DNA of 64,000 nt from an uncultured Pelagibacteraceae bacterium (GCA_902629935.1 CACOSU010000003.1:62001-126000), one strand, 5' to 3'; positions 27,151 through 35,878 are shown, counted from the stretch's first letter. Numbers and translations: made by a program. The notes: generated by a model not told the origin, from the letters alone.

Positions 27151-28040
27151 TTTAAATACTCTCTTTTTCTTGAAAGTTTAAATCTTCTATAAACTAAAAT
27201 TAATACTAGTAGTAAAAATACAGAACCAATTCTAAATTCTGTACCTAAAATATAATCTGCAAATTCTTCAAATACGCCTAACCCCATACCTGACATAGCA
27301 ACCCCTGGTAAATTTCCAAGGCCTGCAACTATAACGATCATAAAAGATCTTATTGTGTAAGGTAAACCCATATAAGGATGTATTGTAAATGTTATAGATA
27401 TTAATGCGCCAGCAACACCACAAAGCGCTGCATTAATTCCAAATGTTGCTGCATAAACTTTTTCTGTATCAACTCCTAAAATCTTTGCAGCTCTTGCATT
27501 TTGTGCTGTAGCTCTAATTGCTCGACCAAGCTTAGATTTTTTCATATAAATAACTAAACAAATTGCAAATAAAATACTTATAAAAGCTGAAAATATTTTT
27601 GAATTCGGTAACACAACATTATTATTAAATAACATAGTTGTTCCGTAATCTGAGTTTGCAAGAACAACATCAGCTCCAAATGCGAAATTCATTAATTGCA
27701 TGAAAAGAATACTTATCCCAAAAGTTGCTAAAATAGAGATAAATAAATCCCTATCTACTACTTTATTAATTACAAGTTTGTAAATTACTATACCAACAAA
27801 ATACATTATTACTGGAGCGACTATTACTCCCCAGGCTGGATGAATACCGTATAGATACATAAAATAAGCAATGTATCCTCCTAAAATAACAAGATCACCT
27901 TGAGCAATATTGATAATATTCATTACTCCCCATTGAAGAGCCATACCATAAGCAATCAATGCAAATAAAATTCCAAGAAGAATTCCATCCAAGCATGCTT
28001 GAACAGAAATCATTGGATATTGGAAGACCATGAAATCCAT
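27147..28040 (-). CDS. livH: branched-chain amino acid-type ABC permease (LivH, second system)
   Basis: This 297-residue permease has LQWGVMNIINIAQGDLVILGGYIAY near residue 30, the coupling loop SKLGRAIRATAQNARAAKILGVD near residue 173 and VAGLGNLPGVAMSGMGLGVFEEF near residue 240, all typical of LivH. It is the first permease gene after the binding-protein gene and is separated from it by a terminator-like hairpin. It begins the tight run of LivH, a 60-residue protein, LivM, LivG, LivF and AzlCD. Confidence 0.93.
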   Translation of the reverse strand: MDFMVFQYPMISVQACLDGILLGILFALIAYGMALQWGVMNIINIAQGDLVILGGYIAYFMYLYGIHPAWGVIVAPVIMYFVGIVIYKLVINKVVDRDLFISILATFGISILFMQLMNFAFGADVVLANSDYGTTMLFNNNVVLPNSKIFSAFISILFAICLVIYMKKSKLGRAIRATAQNARAAKILGVDTEKVYAATFGINAALCGVAGALISITFTIHPYMGLPYTIRSFMIVIVAGLGNLPGVAMSGMGLGVFEEFADYILGTEFRIGSVFLLLVLILVYRRFKLSRKREYLK

Positions 28041-28049
28041 ATTGAACCC

Positions 28050-28095
28050 TTTAAAAAAATACCCCCTATATAAATTATATAAGGGGGTATTTATA
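28050..28095 (-). terminator. intra-operon terminator/attenuator between binding protein and livH
   Basis: On the minus strand the arms aauacccccu... and ...agggggtatt form a stem of about 15 bp with one bulge, followed by a run of seven U (plus-strand aaaaaaa at 28053-28059). It lies just after the binding-protein stop and before livH. It should limit read-through so that permease is made in smaller amounts. Confidence 0.85.
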
Positions 28096-28103
28096 GAATT
28101 GAT

Positions 28104-29342
28104 TTATCTTTCAGACCACGAAGGAATTGGGTGAATTAACTTAGCTGATGCCCATTTAGTTGGAGCAACAACTTTGTTTTCACATTTTCCTGCATCATCA
28201 CACATAACTTGGAAAAGTACCATTGGTTTGTCAACATTCTGACCACCTTCAGCAAATTTTATATTTCCATAGAAAGTTTGCATGTTTGTAGCTGCAAGAG
28301 CATCTCTTACTTTCTTTTGATCAAAAGAATTAGCTCTCTCAAATGCATCTTTAAATACCAATAGAGCAGCTGAAGACTCTGCTGCTTGATATGGAGGTGC
28401 ATAACCAAACTCTTTAGTAAAGTCTGCATCATAAGTCATACCATCTTTAAAGAAATCATCTTTATAGGTAAGTGTTTTGTGCCACTGAGAAGCGCATAAA
28501 GCATACTGTGAGTTTTTACCGTGTTGCTTTGATAATTTAGCTGCATCGCAGTGTGTCATTGCTAACATTGGAACATCAACTTTCATCTCAGATATTTGTC
28601 TGATTGCAGTAAGAGCACCTTTAGTGTGACCTGAAACAACTAAAACATCTGGTTTCATTTGTTTCACTTTTACTAGGGTAGCGGCCATGTCATTTAGCTC
28701 TTTTGGTAACTTATCGTCTATTACTTTTTTAGAGCCAGTTCTCTTAATTGCATCTAAAACACCTAGTCTTACGTCCTGGGAGAATGCATCTTGTTCAAAC
28801 GCCATAGCAACAGTAACTCCTTTTCCATTATTCTTTTCAACTGCTAGATCTATAGCAACATCAAGATATAGATTTGCTGGAGCTAAAACTGCAAATAGAT
28901 ATTTGTAACCTTTCGTAAACAAAGATCTAGATGCACCATTTGCTTCAACCATTGGAACACCATATTTTTCAGTTACTGGTGCAATCGCTTTAGTTAAACC
29001 AGAACTGTAAGGGCCAAGCATAAACTCAACACCATCTTGTGATATTAATCTTTCTGCAAGCTGTGCAGCTCTCTTAGGGTTTGATTCATCATCGTAATAA
29101 ATAATATCAAACTTGTAAGTCTTTCCTCCAACTTTAACACCACCCATACTGTTAATTCTATCAACGGCCATGTTATAACCATTTTGAGTATGAACACCAT
29201 TAGATGAGTATTTACCTGTTAGGGAAATTGCGGCACCTAAAATAATCTTATCACCAACAACTTTTGCAAAAGATGCAATTGATGTTGAAAATAAAATTAC
29301 TAATGCAGAAATAAAACTTAAAAGTATTTTATTTAACCTCAT
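28104..29342 (-). CDS. branched-chain amino acid-type ABC binding protein (second system)
   Basis: This 412-residue periplasmic binding protein has a signal peptide (residues 1-26, ending near ASFAK) and the LivK-family fold: IILGAAISLTGKYSSNGVHTQNGYN, GGVKVGGKTYKFDIIYYDDESNPKRAAQ, and FMLGPYSSGLTKAIAPVTEKYGVPMVEANGASRS spread over residues 30-140. These families bind amino acids, amides, urea or aromatic acids, so the ligand is open. Co-transcription with azlCD and perhaps glaH hints at an amino acid or C5 acid; this is inference. Confidence 0.92.
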   Translation of the reverse strand: MRLNKILLSFISALVILFSTSIASFAKVVGDKIILGAAISLTGKYSSNGVHTQNGYNMAVDRINSMGGVKVGGKTYKFDIIYYDDESNPKRAAQLAERLISQDGVEFMLGPYSSGLTKAIAPVTEKYGVPMVEANGASRSLFTKGYKYLFAVLAPANLYLDVAIDLAVEKNNGKGVTVAMAFEQDAFSQDVRLGVLDAIKRTGSKKVIDDKLPKELNDMAATLVKVKQMKPDVLVVSGHTKGALTAIRQISEMKVDVPMLAMTHCDAAKLSKQHGKNSQYALCASQWHKTLTYKDDFFKDGMTYDADFTKEFGYAPPYQAAESSAALLVFKDAFERANSFDQKKVRDALAATNMQTFYGNIKFAEGGQNVDKPMVLFQVMCDDAGKCENKVVAPTKWASAKLIHPIPSWSER

Positions 29343-29428
29343 TTTATTTCCTCTTTAATTAATTAATTATAAATTTATTAAATAATAAATTTAATTTATT
29401 GCAAGTAACAATAAAACCGCGATTAGAT

Positions 29429-30043
29429 CTAATATTGTTGCATTACGCCAATAATACAGGCAATAATTACTAAAACACTCGCTGAAATTGTATTAATAGT
29501 TTTTGGATTTGCAGTAATCCATTTGATTAATTTTTGCGCAAGCAATGCATAACCTATCAAAGATAAAAAATCTAAAACAATATAAGTTGAAATTAAAATT
29601 ATAAATTGTGCCAATAAATTTGAGTTAAAATCAATAAATTGAGGAAAAATAAAAGGAAAAAACATCCAAGCTTTAGGGCTTGTTCCAGCAACTAAGAAAC
29701 CATCTCGAAAAAAAGACAAGTTGCTTTTTTTTATTTCACTTTCACTTAAAATAGTTTTTGGAAGTGATTTATAGATATCGTAAGCAAGATATAAAATATA
29801 TATTACTCCTATCCATTTAAATATATTTAAGATTATTGAGTTCTCAGAAAAAAAAGATCCAATTACAAAAATAACTAAAGTTGCCTGAATTAAATTTGCA
29901 GTTACATCACCTAATGCTGACCAAACACATTTTCCGACTCCATAATTCATTGAATAAGAGATAATTACAACTCTAGGAGTTCCAGGTGTGATGAATAGAA
30001 AAATTATAATTTGAAGATAAAGTATAAAATCCAGGGGGAGCAT
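29429..30043 (-). CDS. LysE/RhtB-family amino-acid exporter
   Basis: This 204-residue membrane protein has about six helices and the LysE/RhtB pattern (FLFITPGTPRVVIISYSMNYGVGKCVWSALGDVTANL, residues 16-52; DGFLVAGTSPKAWMFFPFIFPQF near residue 112). Family members export amino acids or derivatives. The start codon is preceded by a long hairpin leader that may control translation. It is transcribed away from the DUF2805 gene. Confidence 0.87.
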   Translation of the reverse strand: MLPLDFILYLQIIIFLFITPGTPRVVIISYSMNYGVGKCVWSALGDVTANLIQATLVIFVIGSFFSENSIILNIFKWIGVIYILYLAYDIYKSLPKTILSESEIKKSNLSFFRDGFLVAGTSPKAWMFFPFIFPQFIDFNSNLLAQFIILISTYIVLDFLSLIGYALLAQKLIKWITANPKTINTISASVLVIIACIIGVMQQY

Positions 30044-30049
30044 AAAAGA

Positions 30050-30098
30050 AGATAGTCCTTAAAAACCGGGAGCTAAAGATGGCTAAGAAGGACTATCT
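30050..30098 (-). promoter_or_regulatory. long hairpin in the leader of the LysE-family gene
   Basis: Plus-strand 30050-30060 (agatagtcctt) and 30088-30098 (aaggactatct) are perfect 11-bp complements. After a 3x3 internal loop a further AGCC/GGUU helix closes a 13-nt loop. On the minus strand the 3' arm, which contains AAGGA, ends 6 nt before the exporter ATG, so the structure could hide the ribosome-binding site. It matches no riboswitch I recognise. It could also belong to the plus-strand leader of the next gene. Confidence 0.5.
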
Positions 30099-30160
30099 AA
30101 TACATAATATCAGAGGCTAAAAAAAATGCATTAAATTTTTTTTTAAAATATAAAGGATTT

Positions 30161-30457
30161 ATGAAAAAAAAAGGTCACAGGCCGGTTACTAAAGTCAAAA
30201 ATCCAGAACCCAAAATGGACGATCCAGATTGGATCATTTGGGCGGCTTGGGCAGATCGGATAACTTTTGAGGAAATTGAAAAAAAAACAGGAAAGAGAGA
30301 ATCTGATGTTATAAAAATAATGCGAAGATCACTTAAACCATCTTCTTTCAGATTATGGAGAAAAAGAGTAAATCAAAAAAGTATTAAACATCGAAAAAAG
30401 TTTGAATATTCCCGAAAAAAAATAACTAGTAAAATTAAAAAAGGTGACTATCTATAG
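30161..30457 (+). CDS. DUF2805 (TIGR03643) family protein
   Basis: This 98-residue basic protein carries the DUF2805 core: DPDWIIWAAWADRITFEEIEKKTG, ESDVIKIMRRSLKPSSFRLWRKRV (residues 22-70). The fold looks like a helix-turn-helix with a strongly basic tail, so nucleic-acid binding is plausible, but no function is established for the family. It starts with ATG after an A/T-rich leader and is followed 3 bp later by a glutaredoxin gene, a pairing that suggests one operon. Confidence 0.85.
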   Translation: MKKKGHRPVTKVKNPEPKMDDPDWIIWAAWADRITFEEIEKKTGKRESDVIKIMRRSLKPSSFRLWRKRVNQKSIKHRKKFEYSRKKITSKIKKGDYL

Positions 30458-30460
30458 GCT

Positions 30461-30718
30461 ATGAAAAAAATTACAATGTATACAGGTCCACTATGTAATT
30501 ATTGTGAAGCTGCAAAAAGATTATTAACTAGAAATAACGCACCATATAATGAAATTGATATCTCAAAAATTGATGGAGCAATGAATGAAATGATTAAAAA
30601 AGCTGGTGGAAAAAAGACAATTCCACAAATTTTTTTTGATGACCAGCATATTGGTGGTTATGATGAAGTAAGAGCACTAGAAAAAGAAAATAAACTTCAA
30701 GATCTATTAAATAATTAA
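30461..30718 (+). CDS. grxC: glutaredoxin (GrxC type)
   Basis: This 85-residue thioredoxin-fold protein has the redox motif CNYC (residues 12-15 of TGPLCNYCEAAKRLL), the cis-Pro region KKTIPQIFFDDQHIGGYDE and the usual C-terminal helix. It reduces disulfides or deglutathionylates proteins using glutathione. The active site has Asn where GrxC normally has Pro (CPYC), which may shift its redox potential. It lies directly after the DUF2805 gene. Confidence 0.92.
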   Translation: MKKITMYTGPLCNYCEAAKRLLTRNNAPYNEIDISKIDGAMNEMIKKAGGKKTIPQIFFDDQHIGGYDEVRALEKENKLQDLLNN

Positions 30719-30729
30719 CACAAGATAAT

Positions 30730-31104
30730 CTATTTTTTTGGTTTAAAAACTAAACAATTACCATTATTACAAAAACGTTTTCCCGAGGGCTCAGGACCAT
30801 CATCAAAAATATGACCATGATGACCTCCACATTTTTTACAATGATATTCGGTTCTTGCATAACCTATATGATGATCTGTTTTTGTTTCAAATACATCTGG
30901 CAAGGATTCATAGAAAGAAGGCCAGCCTGATCCACTCTCATATTTTGTTTTTGAATCAAATAATTTCTCTCCACAATTTACACAATGAAAACTCCCTTCT
31001 CTTTTTTCATGATTAAGTTCACTCGAACCAGCACGCTCAGTTCCCTCTTCAAACAAAATTAATTTTTGCTCTGCAGTTAATTTTGGATTTATTTTTTTTG
31101 TCAT
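30730..31104 (-). CDS. msrB: peptide-methionine (R)-S-oxide reductase
   Basis: This 124-residue MsrB repairs oxidised methionine. It has two zinc-binding CxxC pairs (HCVNCGEKLF near residue 40 and HCKKCGGHHGHIF near residue 90), the ESGSGWPSFYE substrate segment and the catalytic Cys in RFCNNGNCLVF near the C-terminus. It overlaps the HDAC-like gene by 4 bp at its start. It is convergent with the glutaredoxin gene, and both are redox-repair functions. Confidence 0.95.
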   Translation of the reverse strand: MTKKINPKLTAEQKLILFEEGTERAGSSELNHEKREGSFHCVNCGEKLFDSKTKYESGSGWPSFYESLPDVFETKTDHHIGYARTEYHCKKCGGHHGHIFDDGPEPSGKRFCNNGNCLVFKPKK

Positions 31105-32000
31105 GATCCAATATATTTAGCACAAGACTGATGTAATATTGAATGTAATTCAACAAGTTTATTAAAATCTTTATTATAACCACCACCTAAAACCCCGCAA
31201 ATTGGTATTCGTCTAGAAAAAAAGTTTTCTATCACTAGCTCATCTCTCAATTTAATACCCTCATCAGAAATTTTTAGTTTACCTAATCTGTCATTAAAAT
31301 GAATATCCACACCAGCTACATAAAAAATAAAATCAAAATTTTCTTGATTTAACTCATTCAGATAGTGTTTAAGTGTTTTAATGTAAGCATTATCCTCTAA
31401 ATTATCTTCAAGCTCCACATCTAAATCGCTATTAGATTTTTTTGCTGGATAATTAGTTTTTGAATGCATACTAAATGTAAATACATTTCTATTATCTTTA
31501 AAAATTTCAGAATTTCCATTTCCCTGATGAACATCTAAATCTACAATTAAAATTTTGTTAGCTAAACCTCTGTTAAGTAAGTAATGCGATGCGACTGCTA
31601 CATCATTAAATACACAATATCCTGCTCCTCCGTCATAGCTTGCGTGATGACTACCACCTGCAGTATTACATGAAATACCATAATTGATAGCGAGTTTAGA
31701 TGCTAAAACAGTACCACCTGTAGCAACTAACGATCTTTGAACAACGCTATCAATGAGTGGAAATCCAATTTTTTTTATTCCCTCTTTATTTAGTGTTTTG
31801 TTTTGAATATCCAAAATATAATTTTTTGAATGTGCGTAGCTTAATGTTTCAAATGAACAAGCTGATGGTTTATGAAATTTATCTACAATTTTATTTTTAA
31901 TTAAATAACTAGCTAATTCTCCAAATTTATTAATTGGGAATTTATGATCATCACCAATTTTGGCAAAATAATCATCATGATTGACAACTGGCAGTTTCAT
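31101..32000 (-). CDS. histone deacetylase-superfamily amidohydrolase
   Basis: This 299-residue protein belongs to the HDAC/acetoin-utilisation/APAH superfamily. It has the HHASYDGGAGYCVFNDVAVA active-site region near residue 117, and the zinc ligands in ILIVDLDVHQGNG (Asp-x-His, near residue 155). A second metal Asp lies in AGVDIHFNDRLGKL near residue 225. Bacterial members hydrolyse acetylated polyamines or other N-acyl compounds; the substrate here is unknown. It overlaps msrB and the FkbM gene by 4 bp each. Confidence 0.9.
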   Translation of the reverse strand: MKLPVVNHDDYFAKIGDDHKFPINKFGELASYLIKNKIVDKFHKPSACSFETLSYAHSKNYILDIQNKTLNKEGIKKIGFPLIDSVVQRSLVATGGTVLASKLAINYGISCNTAGGSHHASYDGGAGYCVFNDVAVASHYLLNRGLANKILIVDLDVHQGNGNSEIFKDNRNVFTFSMHSKTNYPAKKSNSDLDVELEDNLEDNAYIKTLKHYLNELNQENFDFIFYVAGVDIHFNDRLGKLKISDEGIKLRDELVIENFFSRRIPICGVLGGGYNKDFNKLVELHSILHQSCAKYIGS

Positions 32001-32719
32001 ATTTTTTTATAAATATAATTAAAATCAAATTTTTTTACTACCTTGTATTGATTTTCAGTTAGATATGAATGTATTTTTTTTCCTTTTTCAATTGAATCTT
32101 CATTATGGTTTATCATTTCTACACATAAGAAATTAATATTAATTTTACTAAAATTTATAGTAGATAAAATTTCAATTTCATGTCCCTCAACATCAAGGTT
32201 CATAAAATCAATATTTTTTAAATTAAATTTTTCTAGTACTGAGTTAATATTTTGTGTTTGAATTTTTTTTTCTAAAATATCTTCTTCTTTTACATTATGA
32301 TGATTTTTTAAATAATTTAGTTGATTATAATCTAAAGTGTTTTGAGTATTTAGATCTCCTAAAAAATAAACTGTTTTTTCTGAATTATTGTTTGAAATAG
32401 CTAAATTTAAATTTGTGTCTCTTGATCTACAGAAGTTAAATAACTCAATTGATAAAGGATTCATGTCAATATTAATTCCTTTCCATCCTTTTTTATATAA
32501 AGAATAAGTATTATTATGCCTGGTAGGGTGAAAGCATCCAATATCTAAATATGATCCTTTAAATTTTTCTGGAAAATTTTGTAAAATAAATTTGTCTTCT
32601 TGAAATTGAGAACCATTTTTTAAAAATTTGAAATTTCGGATATAAACATTGTAAGTAAAATATAACTTTTTTAAAAAAGGATATTTTTTAGAAAAATTTA
32701 AAAACTTTGATTTTGACAT
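31997..32719 (-). CDS. FkbM-family SAM methyltransferase
   Basis: This 240-residue protein has the FkbM methyltransferase pattern: EDKFILQNFPEKFKGSYLDIGCFHPTRHNNTYSLYKKGWKG (SAM-binding loop around DIGCFHP, residues 48-80) and the DFMNLDVEGHEIEIL motif near residue 172. Such enzymes O-methylate sugars or other surface or secondary metabolites. No glycan cluster surrounds it, so the target is unclear. It starts 3 bp after the hydroxyacid dehydrogenase stop. Confidence 0.85.
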   Translation of the reverse strand: MSKSKFLNFSKKYPFLKKLYFTYNVYIRNFKFLKNGSQFQEDKFILQNFPEKFKGSYLDIGCFHPTRHNNTYSLYKKGWKGINIDMNPLSIELFNFCRSRDTNLNLAISNNNSEKTVYFLGDLNTQNTLDYNQLNYLKNHHNVKEEDILEKKIQTQNINSVLEKFNLKNIDFMNLDVEGHEIEILSTINFSKININFLCVEMINHNEDSIEKGKKIHSYLTENQYKVVKKFDFNYIYKKI

Positions 32720-32722
32720 TGA

Positions 32723-33676
32723 TTAAGAAGAAATAACTCTTATTGGCTTACCATTAACACATGCCTCTAATCCTTCGACCATTTGGTTATAAAAAATACT
32801 ATAATTTTCTGCGGTTACATAACCTATATGTGGGGTAAGTAATGCATTTGGTAAAAATCTTAATTTATTATTTTCAGGCAAAGGTTCTTTATCATAAACA
32901 TCTATGCCAGCTCCAGCAATTACATTTGTTGATAAAGCAATAATTAAATCATCCTCATTAACTATAGGGCCCCTAGAGGTGTTAATCAAAAATGCTGTTT
33001 TTTTCATCTGATCTAATTCTTTTAATTTTATACAATCTTTGTATCTTTCGCCTCCCTGAACATGAATTGATAGGACATCTGAGTTTTTTATTAAGTCCTC
33101 TTTGCTACAAGGGAGAACACCAAGGTCTTTGCAGGTATCAAGATTCAAATTTTCACTCCAGGCCATTAGTTGCATACCAAAAGCTTTTCCAATTTTAGCA
33201 ACCTCTGACCCTACTCTACCTAGCCCAATTAAACCTAGAATCTTTCCTTTTAACTCAACACCCAAAGTCGTTTGCCAGTATCCTTGGTACATATTATCAA
33301 ATTCCTCTTTAAAATTTCTAGCTAAACCAAGAATTAATGCCCAAGTTAATTCGGGTGTTGGGTTAATATTTATATCTGTTCCACAAACTATTATTTTTCT
33401 TTTCTTTGCAGCCTCTAAATCAATAGATTTATTTCGTAATCCACTTGTTATGACAAATTTCAAGTCATTTAAATTTTCAATTAAATTTTTTGTAATTGGA
33501 GTTCTCTCTCTCATTATTAAAAGAGCCTCAAAATCTGCTAACTGCTCAATTGTATCTGCCTCATCTAAAAAAGGTTCACTAAAAATCTTAAACTCATATT
33601 TTCCAGAAAGTTTTTCTAAATCTACAAATTGTTGTGCAACATTTTGATAATCATCTAGTATAGCGACTTTAAGCAT
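32723..33676 (-). CDS. D-2-hydroxyacid dehydrogenase (NAD-dependent)
   Basis: With the ATG at 33676 this is a 317-residue D-isomer 2-hydroxyacid dehydrogenase. It has the Rossmann motif GLIGLGRVGSEVAKIGKAFGM, the catalytic Arg region NTSRGPIVNEDDL, the Glu in the DKEPLPENN segment and the His in LLTPHIGYVT. It interconverts a 2-keto acid and a D-hydroxyacid; the exact acid is unknown. I chose the internal start MLKVAILDDYQ because family homology begins there and it overlaps the upstream permease gene by 8 bp, whereas the 17 extra residues possible upstream (start 33727) look non-homologous. Confidence 0.88.
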   Translation of the reverse strand: MLKVAILDDYQNVAQQFVDLEKLSGKYEFKIFSEPFLDEADTIEQLADFEALLIMRERTPITKNLIENLNDLKFVITSGLRNKSIDLEAAKKRKIIVCGTDININPTPELTWALILGLARNFKEEFDNMYQGYWQTTLGVELKGKILGLIGLGRVGSEVAKIGKAFGMQLMAWSENLNLDTCKDLGVLPCSKEDLIKNSDVLSIHVQGGERYKDCIKLKELDQMKKTAFLINTSRGPIVNEDDLIIALSTNVIAGAGIDVYDKEPLPENNKLRFLPNALLTPHIGYVTAENYSIFYNQMVEGLEACVNGKPIRVISS

Positions 33677-34571
33677 TTTTAACTTTCTTATTTGATAGCA
33701 GTATTCCTGTAATAATAAAACAAGCACCTAAAATATGATAAAACATAAATTTTTCATTAAAAAAAGTCATCGCCATTACTGCACTTATAATTGGCATTAA
33801 ATGTAAAAAAACACCAGATCGATTAGCCCCAATCATTGATATTCCTTTTATCCATAAAAGAAAAGATGCCAGACCTGGAAATAAAACTACATATGATAAA
33901 ATTAAAATAAAAGGTAATTCTAAATTAATTCTAAAACCAATTTGATATTCAATAAAATATATTGGTATTAAAAATATCAAACCAAAAGTTATAACTACTT
34001 GAAGTAAAGATATTTGACTTAATTCATATTTTTTACCTTTTAATAAAGTAGAATATAATGCCCATGAAAACATTGCTATAACCATAGTAATATCACCTTT
34101 ATTAAAATCTAAATTCTTTAATATCTCTAAATTTGCTTTAGTAATAATTACAATTACACCAGCAAAAGAAAAAATTACTCCTATAATTTGAAATATGTTT
34201 GTCTTCTCAATTTTTAAAATTGATGAAAACAACATGATCATCACAGGTATAGTAGAAATCATTAAGACTCCACTAATAACTTGAGTAAAATTTAATGAAT
34301 AGTAAACAATAGAATTAAATATTGTTATACTAGTTACTCCTAAAACAATGAAAAGCTTGTAATTTTTAATTATATAATTCTTCTTCTCTAAAATTTCAGG
34401 AATTGTGAAAGGTGCTAAAATTAGCCAAGCAAAGAACCAACGATAAAAATTTAAAGAGAAAGGCGGGACTTGATAGAAACTTGCAAGTTTACCTATTACA
34501 AAATTTCCTGCCCAGAAAGTTACTGTTAAAAATAAATATACGTATGCTAAAAAATTATTTTCTTTTGTCAC
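33669..34571 (-). CDS. EamA/DMT-superfamily permease
   Basis: This 300-residue membrane protein has about ten helices and two EamA repeats (FWAGNFVIGKLASFYQVPPFSLNFYRWFFAW near the start, GDITMVIAMFSWALYSTLLKG in the second half). It lies directly between the DadA-like oxidase (0-bp gap) and the hydroxyacid dehydrogenase (8-bp overlap). It probably moves the amino or keto acid that these enzymes handle, but the direction and substrate are not readable. Confidence 0.87.
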   Translation of the reverse strand: MTKENNFLAYVYLFLTVTFWAGNFVIGKLASFYQVPPFSLNFYRWFFAWLILAPFTIPEILEKKNYIIKNYKLFIVLGVTSITIFNSIVYYSLNFTQVISGVLMISTIPVMIMLFSSILKIEKTNIFQIIGVIFSFAGVIVIITKANLEILKNLDFNKGDITMVIAMFSWALYSTLLKGKKYELSQISLLQVVITFGLIFLIPIYFIEYQIGFRINLELPFILILSYVVLFPGLASFLLWIKGISMIGANRSGVFLHLMPIISAVMAMTFFNEKFMFYHILGACFIITGILLSNKKVKNA

Positions 34572-35828
34572 TTAACTAAATCTAAGCGAGCTATAAGGTT
34601 TTAAATCTAAATTTGTGTTTTCGTTCGCTATCATTCCAGAAACAATCTTTCCAGAAATTGGTCCCAAAGTCCATCCTAAATGATGATGTCCAAAACAATA
34701 ATAAACATTTTTATAATTTCTTGATGGTCCCATAACAGGCAAAAAGTCAGGTAAAGTTGGTCTAAATCCTAACCACTCATCTTCATGATCAGGTAAATCC
34801 CCAAGCATATATTTCGCGTTGTTTATTAAATTTTTTATTCTTGATTTAGATAATGGATTATTTAAACCACCGAACTCTACAGTTCCAACAACTCTTAAAC
34901 CTTGTTCCATTGGTGTTATTCCAAATCCACGGTTAGAAAATATTACTGGCCTGCTTAATAAATGATCACAATTTTTGAAATGTACATGATACCCACGCTC
35001 TGTATCTAAAGGTATTTTTTCACCAAGATTATCAGTTAATTTTTTTGAAAAAGCACCACAGGCTATTACTGCTTTATCAAAAGCGTAACTTTGGGTTTCA
35101 CTCTTAAAGACTGGTTTTTCCTCATCAAAACTTATATCTTTAATGTTAACTCTATTAAATTTTCCACCTTTCTGTAAAAATAATTCAAATAATTTTAAAA
35201 GTATTCTTTTTGGATTTCTTGCGTGTCTTGCATAAGGATAAAATACACCTGCATGATAGAATGGTTTGATATGTGGTTCAAGATCGTGAATTTCAGCTTT
35301 ATTTACTAATTGTTGTTTAACTCCTAGTTCATCTCTAACTTTTATCTCTAATTCTCTACTTTTTAAATCTTTATCATTCCATATATATAAAATACCTTTG
35401 TTTTCAACTAAACCTTCTAAGTCTATATCCTCAAATAATTCATCGTATGCAGGTAAAGCTAAATCTAAAATTTGATGCATATTTCTTGCTGTATGCATCA
35501 TTTTAATTTTAGTTGTGTTCATTATAAACTTAATAAACCATGGAATCATTTTAGGAACGTAGTTCCATTTCAGTGCAAGCGGACCAGTAGAACTGAGCAA
35601 CATTGCTGGTACATCAGCCAGAACATCTGTTCTATTTAAAGAAAGTGATGCATAAGGTGAGAAGTGACCTGCATTGCCATAAGAAGCAGCTTGGCTACCT
35701 GGATTATCTCTATCAAATATCGTTACATCAAAACCTTTTTTTTGAAGGAATAAAGCATTAGATATACCCTGTATCCCAGCTCCAACAATTCCTATTTTAA
35801 AATTTTTATTCACCAAATTCTTATACAT
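34572..35828 (-). CDS. FAD-dependent D-amino-acid dehydrogenase-like oxidoreductase
   Basis: This 418-residue flavoprotein has the FAD motif IGIVGAGIQGISNALFLQ (residues 13-30), an acidic FDRDNPG loop, GNAGHFSPYA typical of DadA-like enzymes, and the C-terminal block EDEWLGFRPTLPDFLPVMGP followed by a GHHHLGWTLGP flavin-contact region. It should oxidatively deaminate an amino acid to a 2-keto acid, passing electrons to the respiratory chain or oxygen. With the adjacent permease and hydroxyacid dehydrogenase it may form a small amino-acid oxidation and reduction module. Calling it dadA outright is not justified. Confidence 0.85.
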   Translation of the reverse strand: MYKNLVNKNFKIGIVGAGIQGISNALFLQKKGFDVTIFDRDNPGSQAASYGNAGHFSPYASLSLNRTDVLADVPAMLLSSTGPLALKWNYVPKMIPWFIKFIMNTTKIKMMHTARNMHQILDLALPAYDELFEDIDLEGLVENKGILYIWNDKDLKSRELEIKVRDELGVKQQLVNKAEIHDLEPHIKPFYHAGVFYPYARHARNPKRILLKLFELFLQKGGKFNRVNIKDISFDEEKPVFKSETQSYAFDKAVIACGAFSKKLTDNLGEKIPLDTERGYHVHFKNCDHLLSRPVIFSNRGFGITPMEQGLRVVGTVEFGGLNNPLSKSRIKNLINNAKYMLGDLPDHEDEWLGFRPTLPDFLPVMGPSRNYKNVYYCFGHHHLGWTLGPISGKIVSGMIANENTNLDLKPYSSLRFS

Positions 35829-35878
35829 TTAAAAAATTAAAATATTAAAGTGACAAATTATGCAAATTTAAGTTTTTA

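Noticed and set aside
30050-30098. SAM-II/SAM-V-type riboswitch
   Set aside because: A gagctaaag-like string exists on the plus strand, but the pseudoknot core is not present and no methionine gene follows.
33102-33647. 181-codon plus-strand frame inside the hydroxyacid dehydrogenase gene
   Set aside because: Long open antisense frames are common in AT-rich genes; the minus strand encodes a clear dehydrogenase.
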